From Lentzea aerocolonigenes (GTDB lineage: Bacteria; Actinomycetota; Actinomycetes; Mycobacteriales; Pseudonocardiaceae): a stretch of DNA of 30,547 nt. A program made the position numbers and the translations under genes. The notes beneath the pieces are model-generated. The model saw nothing but the letters and a program-made list of their open reading frames with translations. It ran no database searches and was not told where the DNA came from. Positions 1 through 7,918 of this stretch are shown in pieces. Each line of letters opens with the position of its first letter. The stretch's first letter is position 1. The DNA lies in NCBI RefSeq assembly GCF_000955955.1, contig NZ_JYJG01000332.1:1-30547 (forward strand), written 5' to 3'.

Positions 1-22
1 AATTAATGACTCAGGACACTAG

Positions 23-1033
23 TTACTCGTGTCCAGGCGTCGGTGGTTCGAGCGCGGCGGGAGACTCCGCCTCGGGAATCAGCAACCGCGCCGACCCCGA
101 CCCGTCCGCCGGCACCGCCCAGACGTCGGAGTGCCCGCCGCCGCGCGGGATTCCGTATGCGATGGTCCGGTCGTCGAGCCAGGCGGGCTGGTCGTCGACA
201 CTGCGGCCCTCGGCGAGCGGCGTCACGGCGCCACTCGCCAGATCGAGCACGGAGAGCCGCCAGCCCTTCGCCGGATCACCGTCCACAGCGGACTTGAAGG
301 CGATCCGCCTTCCGTCAGGAGACAGGGAGGGACACTCGACGTTGTCGCGCACCGTGTGCACGGTGCGGGCCGAGACATCGCCTTCCACCAGGTATCGGTG
401 GTCGCCCGTCGACATCGTCGCGAAGAACCGGTTCTCGTCCTGGGCGAACGTGACGCCCCAGAAGTTGAGGTCGGCGGCCTGGTAGGGCTTCCCGTCGACC
501 GTCACGCCGAAGTCCTCCAGCGTTCCTTCGAGAGCGTCGGTCGTGGTGTCCAGCATGCCGGCGCGCGTGGAGAACTTGCCTCCGTTGTAGGAGTCCCCGG
601 TGACGAAGACGGTCCAGGCGACCCGCTGCCCGCTGGGCGAGACCCTGGCCCGGTTCGGCAGTCCCACCAGCGGAATCTCCTGCTTCACGGCCAGCCCGGC
701 GTCGAACACGGCGAGCTGGTAGGTGGTCAGCCCGTTCTCCGGCCGCAGGCACAGTCCGGTGCCGCCGGCGGCGTACACCCGGTTGCAGGTCATGGTCGAC
801 ACCGCACGCGCACCGCCGGGGTCGTCGGCCGCCACGGTCGCGAGGTGGCCGCGTTCGTCGTCCGCGGTGCTGCGGAACAGCAAGCGCGGGCCGGTCAGAG
901 TCACCGTGTCCGTGGTTCGGGCTACGGCGGCGTCCCGGTTGCGCGCCCTGACGAGTCCTGTGTAGACGATGGCGGCCGCGGCCAGGGCGAGCACGCCGGC
1001 CAGTGCGAGCAGAATGCGGGTCCGGCTGGTCAA
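23..1033 (-). CDS. Membrane-anchored TolB/PD40-type beta-propeller protein
   Basis: 336 residues from a TTG start whose TTGA overlaps the TGA of the upstream MFS gene by 4 bp, which decides the start. One hydrophobic segment (about residues 7-28) looks like an uncleaved anchor or signal. The rest carries repeated propeller blades: RVSPSGQRVAWT near 130-141, an FWGVTFAQDENRFF blade near 191-204, SLSPDGRRIAFKS near 236-248, and QPAWLDDRTIAYG near 282-294. These SPDG-type repeats are typical of TolB/WD40-like (PD40) domains. Two cysteines (83, 95) could form a disulfide outside the membrane. It is the last gene of a phosphoesterase-MFS-propeller operon. A sensing or scaffolding role beside the transporter is inference; the fold assignment is fairly secure. 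Confidence 0.8.
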   Translation of the reverse strand: MTSRTRILLALAGVLALAAAAIVYTGLVRARNRDAAVARTTDTVTLTGPRLLFRSTADDERGHLATVAADDPGGARAVSTMTCNRVYAAGGTGLCLRPENGLTTYQLAVFDAGLAVKQEIPLVGLPNRARVSPSGQRVAWTVFVTGDSYNGGKFSTRAGMLDTTTDALEGTLEDFGVTVDGKPYQAADLNFWGVTFAQDENRFFATMSTGDHRYLVEGDVSARTVHTVRDNVECPSLSPDGRRIAFKSAVDGDPAKGWRLSVLDLASGAVTPLAEGRSVDDQPAWLDDRTIAYGIPRGGGHSDVWAVPADGSGSARLLIPEAESPAALEPPTPGHE

Positions 1034-2289
1034 GCGCGCACCGCCTTGCGCGGGACCAACAGCAAGGCGGTGCCCACGACGGCCATGAGCACCAGGCCGG
1101 CGGCCACGCCGACGGCGGTGTCCGCGCCACCGACCTGCCAGAAGAGTCCGAAGAGGACGGACGAGACGAAGTACGACAACGCCTGCCCGGTCTGCACGAT
1201 CGAGATGCCGGTGGTGCGCAGCGCCTCCGGCAGGATCGGGCCGGCCAGCGCCATCAGCACACCGTCGGTCGCGGCGTAGAAGGCGCCGTAGCAACCGAGG
1301 GTGAGCGCGAACAGCGGCCACCCCGACACCGGGCTGAGGAGCAGCAGGTACACCACGGCCAGCCCGCCGTAGCCGCAGAGCATCACCGGCAGGCGGCCGA
1401 CCCGGTCGGCCAGCGCGCCCAGTGGCGCGGCCAGCAGCAGGTAGACGAGATTGGTCCCGACCGCCAGCAGCGGGAACCATCCGTTCGCGATGTCCTCCTT
1501 GCGCTGCAACAACAAATACACGAACCCGTCGCCGATGGTGACCATTCCCAGCACGCACGCGGCCAGCAGCAATCGCCGCACCCTGGCGTCACGCAGCAGC
1601 GAGACGACCGCGCGAGGCGACACGGTCTTCGCAGTGGCCGGTGCCGAACGCCGGTCCCGCACGAACAGGCAGAGCAGCAGCACTCCGCGGGCCGCGATGC
1701 AGAAGCTCGTCACGAACACCGCGTCGAAACCGTCGGCGCCGGTGGACGATCCGGCCGCGGCCAGCACCGCAACCGCGACCAGTGGCCCAGCGAACGCGCC
1801 GGCGCTGTCCATCGCCCGGTGCACGCCGAACGCGCGCCCGAGCATCGATTCCGGCGCGGACAAGGTGATCAGCGCGTCCCGTGGCGCGGTGCGCAGCCCC
1901 TTGCCGGTGCGGTCGACCGTCAGCACGGCCCCGATCGCGGCCGCCGAGGACCCGGCGGCCACCAGCCCCAGCTTGGCCACCGCCGACAGCGCGTACCCGA
2001 TTGCGGCGACGGCCTTCTTCCGCCCGGCGCGGTCGGCGAGGTACCCGCCGGCCAGCCGCAGCACGGCCGTCGCCCCGGTGTACAGCCCGTCGAACAGGCC
2101 GTACGACAGCGGGCTCAGATGCAGCCCGAGCACCAGGTAGATCGGCAGCACGGCGGTGACCATCTCGGACGAGATGTCGGTGACCAGACTGACCGTCCCC
2201 AGCGCCAGGACGTTTCCGCCCAGCGCGCCGAGTGTCCGCCGGGACAGGCCGCCGGGATGCTCCCGGCGGCCGATCGTCGAGAGGTACAC
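1030..2289 (-). CDS. MFS transporter, about 12 membrane segments
   Basis: 419 residues from a GTG start 2 nt after the phosphoesterase stop. The frame is open much further upstream, but that part lies antiparallel to nothing recognisable and overlaps the phosphoesterase in another frame, so the GTG at 2289 is preferred. The MFS motif A is clear after TM2 (GGYLADRAGRKK, about 81-92), and its second-half copy reads GALADRVGR. Alternating hydrophobic stretches fit 12 helices. An early DISSEMV segment and a DRTGKGLRTAPRDALI loop are seen in a drug/metabolite-efflux subgroup of MFS proteins. The substrate is unknown. The tight coupling with a secreted phosphoesterase and a propeller protein suggests an envelope or export function (inference). 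Confidence 0.85.
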   Translation of the reverse strand: MYLSTIGRREHPGGLSRRTLGALGGNVLALGTVSLVTDISSEMVTAVLPIYLVLGLHLSPLSYGLFDGLYTGATAVLRLAGGYLADRAGRKKAVAAIGYALSAVAKLGLVAAGSSAAAIGAVLTVDRTGKGLRTAPRDALITLSAPESMLGRAFGVHRAMDSAGAFAGPLVAVAVLAAAGSSTGADGFDAVFVTSFCIAARGVLLLCLFVRDRRSAPATAKTVSPRAVVSLLRDARVRRLLLAACVLGMVTIGDGFVYLLLQRKEDIANGWFPLLAVGTNLVYLLLAAPLGALADRVGRLPVMLCGYGGLAVVYLLLLSPVSGWPLFALTLGCYGAFYAATDGVLMALAGPILPEALRTTGISIVQTGQALSYFVSSVLFGLFWQVGGADTAVGVAAGLVLMAVVGTALLLVPRKAVRA

Positions 2290-2291
2290 GA

Positions 2292-3155
2292 CTACTGCCA
2301 CACATCCAGGATCGGTGACTTCTGCGCCGCGTTGCCGATACCCGGCAGGCCGTGGGCCGCCTCGATCGTCCGGAGCACGGTGTAGTGGTTGATCGATTCG
2401 CTGTAGCTGCCCGTTTTGACGTGTGCACCGGTGAACGTGGTGAAGATCTGGTTCACCGAGGTGTTGCTGTCCTCGTCGAAGGTGACGATGAGCAGGCTGT
2501 TGTGCGTCTTCGCCCACGTCGCGTAGGCGTCGAGGTGCTTCTTGAGCCACGCGTCGCCCGTGCCGATCGAGCAGTCGTGCATGTCGTTGCACATGTCCGG
2601 GGTCACGAAGGCGACGTCCGGGAGCTTCGTGAAGTCGCTGGGGAACGAGGAGAACCTGCGGTTGCTGGACGAGGGGACGTTGCTGAAGTCCACCCAGGAG
2701 TTGTGCTTGCGCTTGTAGGTGCCGCTCGAACACCCGGTGTAGCCGTCGGACGGCATCGCCTCCGAGTAGCCGGTGAACGTCTTCCCGATGCCGGCCAACT
2801 GGGTCGCGAGGTTCGCCTTCGCGCCGAGGTTCATCGGGCAGGCGTCGTCGTCGACACCCTGCGTCGAGCCCGAGAACAGGGCGACGTAGTTGGGCTGGCT
2901 CGGATGCGTGACGGCGAACGACTTGGTGAACTTCGCGCTCTTCGCCGCGAGCTGGTTGAAGTAGGACGCGCTGGAGCTTCCGTTGATCGACGAGTACTTC
3001 TTGTTCTCGAACATCACCAGCACGATGTGGTCGAAGGCGGGCACCGACGCCGCCACGGGTGTGACCGAGATGCCCGCATCCGCATTTGTGGCGACGACGG
3101 CCGCGGCGATGCCGGCCGCGGCCACTGTCGCGACCGCGATCCGCTTGACGAACAT
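2292..3155 (-). CDS. Secreted phosphoesterase (acid phosphatase/phospholipase C-like)
   Basis: 287 residues. The ATG at 3155 follows a good ribosome site (TGGAGG, 5 nt before the start), so it is chosen over an in-frame start 48 nt upstream. The N-terminus MFVKRIAVATVAAAG...NADA is a Sec signal peptide. The mature part matches the phosphoesterase family PF04185 of the alkaline-phosphatase superfamily: FDHIVLVMFENKKY (41-54) holds the first metal ligands, THPSQPNY (83-90) the presumed Ser/Thr nucleophile region, TFDED (225-229) and NHYT (256-259) later metal ligands. Four cysteines (106, 142, 189, 195) suit an extracellular protein. It should hydrolyse a phosphomonoester or phosphodiester outside the membrane; the substrate is not predictable. 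It heads the operon. The 197-nt gap upstream is AT-richer than its surroundings and presumably holds the promoter, but I could not place one. Confidence 0.87.
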   Translation of the reverse strand: MFVKRIAVATVAAAGIAAAVVATNADAGISVTPVAASVPAFDHIVLVMFENKKYSSINGSSSASYFNQLAAKSAKFTKSFAVTHPSQPNYVALFSGSTQGVDDDACPMNLGAKANLATQLAGIGKTFTGYSEAMPSDGYTGCSSGTYKRKHNSWVDFSNVPSSSNRRFSSFPSDFTKLPDVAFVTPDMCNDMHDCSIGTGDAWLKKHLDAYATWAKTHNSLLIVTFDEDSNTSVNQIFTTFTGAHVKTGSYSESINHYTVLRTIEAAHGLPGIGNAAQKSPILDVWQ

Positions 3156-3352
3156 GGAACCTCCAGGAACTCGAGCGGCGGCGGGTGAAAGTATCGCTCG
3201 CATCTAAACCACAGCGTGCAGCTATAGCCCATCCGAATCACCCGACTGGCCCTGTAAAATCGGGCAAAACTTTCCCAAATCCGACAATCAGCGCCGGTAT
3301 CCGGCCAAAAGAATTGCCCGATGTGACAGCAAAGGCCGCGCACTCGCCTGGA

Positions 3353-5140
3353 TCAGGACTGATAGGCCGCCGCCTGCAGCCCGTACAGACTCGCGTACGC
3401 ACCACCGGATTCGAGAAGTGCGGCGTGGTTTCCGGCCTCCACGACGCGCCCGTCGGCCACGACCACGATCAGGTCGGCCATTTTGACGGTGGAGAAGCGG
3501 TGCGACACCAGAACGGTGATGGTGCCGTGAGCCTGTCCGATGCGGCGGCCGTGCTCGGCGTAGCGCTCGAACAGCTGGTGCTCGGCTTCCGCGTCGAGTG
3601 CGGAGGTCGGCTCGTCGAGGATCAGGAGCAGCGGGGCCTCGCGCATCATGGCGCGGCCCAGAGCGAGTTTCTGCCACTGGCCGCCGGACAGTTCCCTGCC
3701 GTCGGCGTAGGTCTTCCCCAGCTGGGTCGCCAGCCCCTGGTCGAGCTGGTCGATCACGCCGGCGGCATCGGCGCGGTCCAGCGCCGCGAGGACGGCGTCG
3801 TCGTCGTTCAGGAAGGGAAGATCGCCCACGCCCACGGTGTGCCGCGCGGCGACTTCGAACCGCACGAAGTCCTGGAACCCGGTCGCGATCCTGGCGCGCC
3901 ACGCGTCGAGCGGGAACCGGCTGATGTCGGTTCCGTCGAGGTCGATGGCGCCCGCGGTGGCGTCGTAGAACCGGCACAACAGCTTGACCAGCGTGGTCTT
4001 CCCCGCGCCGTTCTCGCCGACGATCGCCACGGTCGACCCGGCCGGCAGGGTGAGGCCGACCTCGTGCAGGGACGTCCGCCCGGTGCCGGGATAGGCGAAC
4101 GCCACGTCGGTGAACCGGATGCCGGTGCGGATGGACTCGGGTACCTCGGTGTCGGCGGGCGGTGGCTGCTGGGCGGCCGTCAGGTCGCGCAGCCAGCGCA
4201 GCCGGGCCATGCCGCGGGTCATCCGCTGCAGCCGCCGGAACATCTCCAGGGCGGAGTTGACCTGCCTGTTGACCTGGGTGGCGAGGACGATGACGAGGAC
4301 GACGGAGCCGACGCTGCCGTGCCCGGCGATCGCCTGGCGCAGCGAGAGCAGGACCGCCGCGACGTACGCGGCGGAGAAGGCCAGCTGCCCGGCCGCCTCG
4401 ATGAGTGCCGAGCGCAGTTCGGCACGGGCCAGCACCCGGCCCTCGTCCGCCCACAACACGCGGTGGCGACGCCGGAACTCGTCCTGCAACCGGAACACGC
4501 GGATCTCCTTGGCAGGTGCCGCTTTCGTCCCGAGCTCGAAGAGGTTGCGGGCCTGCCGGGAGACGGTGGCGGAGCGTTCCCTGGCTCCGTTCTGGACGTC
4601 CTGGGCGCGGTGGGTCGCGTACACGGGCAGCAGGGCGGCGACCGGGAGCAGCATCAGCCACGGGCTGACCGACGCGAGCAGCCAGGCCGTGAACGCCATC
4701 GACACCCCCAGCGACAGCAGCGTCATCAGGCCGACCAGGGCGTCCGCGTACTGCCCGATCTCCTTGCGCAGCAGGGCGATCTCGTCGGCGTAGTCGGCCC
4801 GCTCGTGATGCTCCAGACCCGCGGAGCCGCCCGCGAGCTCGATCAGCTCGCGGTCCATCGTGACCGTGACGAGGTCGGCGGCCTCGCCGTACGGGATGAA
4901 GGCGAAGTGCTGCAGCATGAGTGCGCAGACAGCCGTCATCCCGACCAGCACACCGGTCAGGGCCGCGCCCGGCACGTCGCCGGCCACCGCCCGGTCGATG
5001 CCGTTCTTGAGCGCGAGGGCGAGGAGCGGCCCCGCGGCGCCGCCGAGGATCATCAGCACCACCGACACGGCGATCCGGCCAGGACTGTCCCGCCAGGCGG
5101 CCGCCATGATCTCGCCGGTGGCGCGCAGTGCCGCGATCAA
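3353..5140 (-). CDS. ABC exporter half-transporter A (TMD-NBD fusion)
   Basis: 595 residues, the last gene of the 11-gene operon. The TTG start forms a TTGA overlap with the stop of the next ABC gene; an internal ATG 11 codons later is a weaker alternative. Residues 1-320 are a type IV exporter membrane domain with an AKEIRVFRL coupling segment at 210-218. Residues 340-595 are a complete nucleotide-binding domain: Walker A GENGAGKT (375-382), Q-loop FQDF (422-425), signature LSGGQ (484-488), Walker B LLLILDEP (504-511) and the switch His in VSHR (547). Every catalytic element is intact. With the adjacent half-transporter it probably forms a heterodimer that exports the operon's product and may give self-resistance (inference). 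Confidence 0.9.
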   Translation of the reverse strand: MIAALRATGEIMAAAWRDSPGRIAVSVVLMILGGAAGPLLALALKNGIDRAVAGDVPGAALTGVLVGMTAVCALMLQHFAFIPYGEAADLVTVTMDRELIELAGGSAGLEHHERADYADEIALLRKEIGQYADALVGLMTLLSLGVSMAFTAWLLASVSPWLMLLPVAALLPVYATHRAQDVQNGARERSATVSRQARNLFELGTKAAPAKEIRVFRLQDEFRRRHRVLWADEGRVLARAELRSALIEAAGQLAFSAAYVAAVLLSLRQAIAGHGSVGSVVLVIVLATQVNRQVNSALEMFRRLQRMTRGMARLRWLRDLTAAQQPPPADTEVPESIRTGIRFTDVAFAYPGTGRTSLHEVGLTLPAGSTVAIVGENGAGKTTLVKLLCRFYDATAGAIDLDGTDISRFPLDAWRARIATGFQDFVRFEVAARHTVGVGDLPFLNDDDAVLAALDRADAAGVIDQLDQGLATQLGKTYADGRELSGGQWQKLALGRAMMREAPLLLILDEPTSALDAEAEHQLFERYAEHGRRIGQAHGTITVLVSHRFSTVKMADLIVVVADGRVVEAGNHAALLESGGAYASLYGLQAAAYQS

Positions 5141-7011
5141 CGCTCTGTCCCTTCGATGTCTTCCCCTGCTTGGAAACGCCGCGCCTGCAGGTCGTACAGA
5201 CCCGCGTACCGCCCGCCCTGGTCCAGCAGGCTCTGGTGGGTGCCGTCCTCGACGACCCGGCCGTGCTCGAGGACCACGATGCGGTCCGCGTGCCGGATGC
5301 TCGAGAACCTGTGCGAGATCAGCAGTGTCGTCCGTCCCCTGGCGTTGGCGATGAACTCCTCGTAGAACGCCGCCTCGGCCCGCACGTCCAGCGCCGAGGT
5401 CGGCTCGTCCAGGACGAGCAGCCGCGCCCCGTGGTCCATCGCGTACAGGGCGCGGGCGAGCGCGATCCGCTGCCACTGGCCGCCGGACAGCTCGGCCCCT
5501 TCCGCGTACCGGCGCGACAGCAGCGTCCCGAGACCGTGCGGCAGCTTCGCGATCGCCCCGTCGATGCCGGCCTTGTGAGCAGCCGCGGCGACTCGTCCGG
5601 GATCGGCAGGTTGTTCGACGGCACCGAACGCGATGTTGTCCGCGACCGACAGTTCGTAGCGGTTGAAGTCCTGGAAGATGACGGCGATCTGACGCCGCCA
5701 CGCGTCGGCCTCCAGCGACGAGATCGCCCGGCCATCGGCCAGGATCGCGCCGCTCGTCGGCTCGTACAGCCGGGACAGCAGCTTGACCAGGGTCGTCTTC
5801 CCCGAGCCGTTCAGGCCGACCAGAGCCGTGCACTGGCCGGCCTGGATGGTCAGGTCGAGTCCGTCGAGCACCAGGCGGTCGCTGCCCGGATAGGCGAACG
5901 ACACGTTCTTGAACCGGACGCCACCGAGGAGCGGCGCGGCCGATTCCGTTGACGCGGCGGCTTGCGGAGCGTCGAGCGCCGCGGAGGCCTCCTGGAACCG
6001 GCGCAAGGCGCTCACCGACTGCATGCCGAACTGCGTGCCGTTGTCCGACTCGTGATAGAACTCGCCCAGGGAGATCGCCCCGAGCGTGGCCTGGACTCCC
6101 AGCACCAGGTGGGTCAGGGAGAGCTGACCGGCGGCGGCGGACGACAGCATCCAGGCCAGCACCAGCACGGCCATGACCACGCCGAACACCGTCCGCCACG
6201 CGAACGCGACCCCGTTGGCCCTCCTGCGCTCCCGCCACACCGGGCGCAGCGCCGCCAGCGCGCTGGAGCGGTACCGCTCCGCGAGCCAGCCGGTCAGCCC
6301 GAACACCCGCGTCTCCTTGGCCGCGCCCGGTCCCGTGCCCAGATCCCGGAAGTACATCGACTCACGGCGCAGCGGGCCCATGATCGGGCGCAGCCGGGTG
6401 TAGATCCGGACCACGGCCCGATGACCGACCCGGAAAGTCATCGTGACCAGGCAGACCACGGCCGCGGCCCACCACGAGACGGCGACTCCGAGCAGGACCG
6501 TGTACGTGGCCAGCTGCGTGTACTTGACCACCAGCGCCACCGTGCCCGCCGCCGCGTCACCGGGGGTGCGGCCGCGCTCCAACTGCTCCGCGGCCAGCCA
6601 CAGGTCGCCCGCGGCCTGGTGGTCCTCGAGCCCGGCGATCCCGGTGCTCCGCAGTGACGCCGCCAGGATCTGGTCGTGGAACCGACCGTCGACCTGGTGC
6701 TTCAGCACTCGCCCGAGCGACACCGACAGCGGAGCCAGCAGCTGCTGGACGAACAGCAGGCCGGCCGACACCGCGAACGCCACCACCAGCGAACCCCACG
6801 CCGGCGACCCGAGCCCGCCCACGACCGCGGCGGGCGCGCTGCCGACCACGATGCTCGACGCGATCATGAAACCGCCGGGGAGCACACCGACCAGCACGTT
6901 CAGCAGCGCGAGCCAGATCGCCAGCGGACCGGTGACACCACGCAGCTCGCGCAGCAGCTGAAGCCGTGGCTCGATTCGCTCCTCGTTGTACGTGCGCCAC
7001 CAGTGCTTCAC
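5137..7011 (-). CDS. ABC exporter half-transporter B (TMD-NBD fusion)
   Basis: 624 residues from a GTG start that overlaps the TGA of the Gfo/Idh/MocA gene (GTGA). The membrane domain spans about 25-330 and includes an AKETRVFGL coupling segment at 231-239. The nucleotide-binding domain spans 360-624: Walker A GLNGSGKT (399-406), Q-loop IFQDF (445-449), signature LSGGQ (508-512), Walker B LLVLDEP (531-537) and ISHR with the switch His (567). Its layout is the same as that of half-transporter A, with clear sequence kinship in the NBD (YPG...L, GFQDF/IFQDF, LSGGQWQ, LDEPTSALD), so the pair probably arose by duplication. Both ATP sites look active, unlike heterodimers with one degenerate site. 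The substrate is probably the product of the upstream enzymes. Confidence 0.9.
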   Translation of the reverse strand: MKHWWRTYNEERIEPRLQLLRELRGVTGPLAIWLALLNVLVGVLPGGFMIASSIVVGSAPAAVVGGLGSPAWGSLVVAFAVSAGLLFVQQLLAPLSVSLGRVLKHQVDGRFHDQILAASLRSTGIAGLEDHQAAGDLWLAAEQLERGRTPGDAAAGTVALVVKYTQLATYTVLLGVAVSWWAAAVVCLVTMTFRVGHRAVVRIYTRLRPIMGPLRRESMYFRDLGTGPGAAKETRVFGLTGWLAERYRSSALAALRPVWRERRRANGVAFAWRTVFGVVMAVLVLAWMLSSAAAGQLSLTHLVLGVQATLGAISLGEFYHESDNGTQFGMQSVSALRRFQEASAALDAPQAAASTESAAPLLGGVRFKNVSFAYPGSDRLVLDGLDLTIQAGQCTALVGLNGSGKTTLVKLLSRLYEPTSGAILADGRAISSLEADAWRRQIAVIFQDFNRYELSVADNIAFGAVEQPADPGRVAAAAHKAGIDGAIAKLPHGLGTLLSRRYAEGAELSGGQWQRIALARALYAMDHGARLLVLDEPTSALDVRAEAAFYEEFIANARGRTTLLISHRFSSIRHADRIVVLEHGRVVEDGTHQSLLDQGGRYAGLYDLQARRFQAGEDIEGTER

Positions 7012-7886
7012 CGCGTGTCGCCACCGGAGAGCTGCTTCTCGGCCTCGGCCAGGATCTCGACGACGTCCCGAGCCGAGCGGGCATCGCACGGATGGGTGCG
7101 GTGACCGCAAGCCGCCAGAGCGACGAGCTCGGCGGCCGCGACCCGCAGCGACTGCGCGGGGTCGACCGAACCGACTGGCATGGCCGAACGGCCGGACGGT
7201 CCCCAGAGGACCAGGTCCGGCCCGGCTGCCGGTTTGGGCGCGCTCAGCGTCATCGTGGCCGTCGAGGACGCGCCCGTCGCGTGCCGGAGCACCAGGTGGC
7301 TCATCTCGCCACCACCCGGCACGGCGACGACCGACGTCACCGGGCCGAGGCACGCGCTCAGCATGTCGACCAGGTGCGGGCCGACGTCCCACAGCGCGCC
7401 CTTCTCCTGTCGCCACGGGGTGTTGAACCGCGAACCGGGCAGCAGCGCCGTGGCCAGCCAGAGCGCGGCGCCGCCTGCCCAGCCGGCGTCCTCGCTGAGC
7501 CAGGCCCGGATGTCGCTGTTGAAACGCCAGGTGTGGAAGACCACCGAGGCGACGCCCGCGTCCTCGACGGCCGTGACGACGGCGTCGGCGTCCGCCGGAG
7601 TCAGCGCGATCGGCTTCTCCAGCAACAGATGCTTGCCCGCTTGCGCGGCGCGGATCGCCAACGACGGCTGAACCCTCGGCGAGACGGCGAACGCGACGGC
7701 GTCGACCGCGGCGAGGAACGCGTCGAAGTCGGTGAACGCGGCCGCGCCGTGCTCCGCCGCGAGTCCGGCAGCGGCGTCGGGATTTCGTCCCCAGACAGCG
7801 GCCAGGGTGCAGCCAGGGGTGGAGGCGAGAGCGGGCGCGTGCGTGAAGCTCGCCCAGAAACCGGTGCCGATGAGGCCGAAGCGCAT
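7008..7886 (-). CDS. Gfo/Idh/MocA-family NAD(P)-dependent oxidoreductase
   Basis: 292 residues. The ATG at 7886 has an AGGAAGG ribosome site and begins directly with the Rossmann strand RFGLIGTGFW (GxGxxx at about 7-12). The family's EKP motif (EKPIAL, 90-95) is present, as is the catalytic Asp/His pair in WDVGPHLVD (D167, H171). Members oxidise or reduce sugars, inositols, sugar nucleotides or small carbonyl compounds with NAD(P). The gene lies 32 nt after the GMC oxidoreductase gene and overlaps the ABC half-transporter B gene. A sugar or cyclitol keto/hydroxyl interconversion within the pathway is the natural guess; the substrate is not determined. Confidence 0.87.
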   Translation of the reverse strand: MRFGLIGTGFWASFTHAPALASTPGCTLAAVWGRNPDAAAGLAAEHGAAAFTDFDAFLAAVDAVAFAVSPRVQPSLAIRAAQAGKHLLLEKPIALTPADADAVVTAVEDAGVASVVFHTWRFNSDIRAWLSEDAGWAGGAALWLATALLPGSRFNTPWRQEKGALWDVGPHLVDMLSACLGPVTSVVAVPGGGEMSHLVLRHATGASSTATMTLSAPKPAAGPDLVLWGPSGRSAMPVGSVDPAQSLRVAAAELVALAACGHRTHPCDARSARDVVEILAEAEKQLSGGDTR

Positions 7887-7918
7887 GGAGATCCTTCCTA
7901 GTGGCGTGGGTCGCGCCA

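Noticed and set aside
2290..2733. In-frame upstream extension of the MFS gene
   Set aside because: It overlaps the phosphoesterase gene in another frame and is Gln/Arg/His-rich without hydrophobic segments; the GTG at 2289 is the natural start.
3293..3305. GCCGG-TAT-CCGGC hairpin as a terminator after the ABC gene
   Set aside because: Only five base pairs with no run of T on the minus-strand side, so a terminator call is not supported.
3185..5365. Long plus-strand open frame opposite the ABC half-transporter A gene
   Set aside because: No recognisable motif, low-complexity composition, and a complete ABC exporter is read on the other strand.
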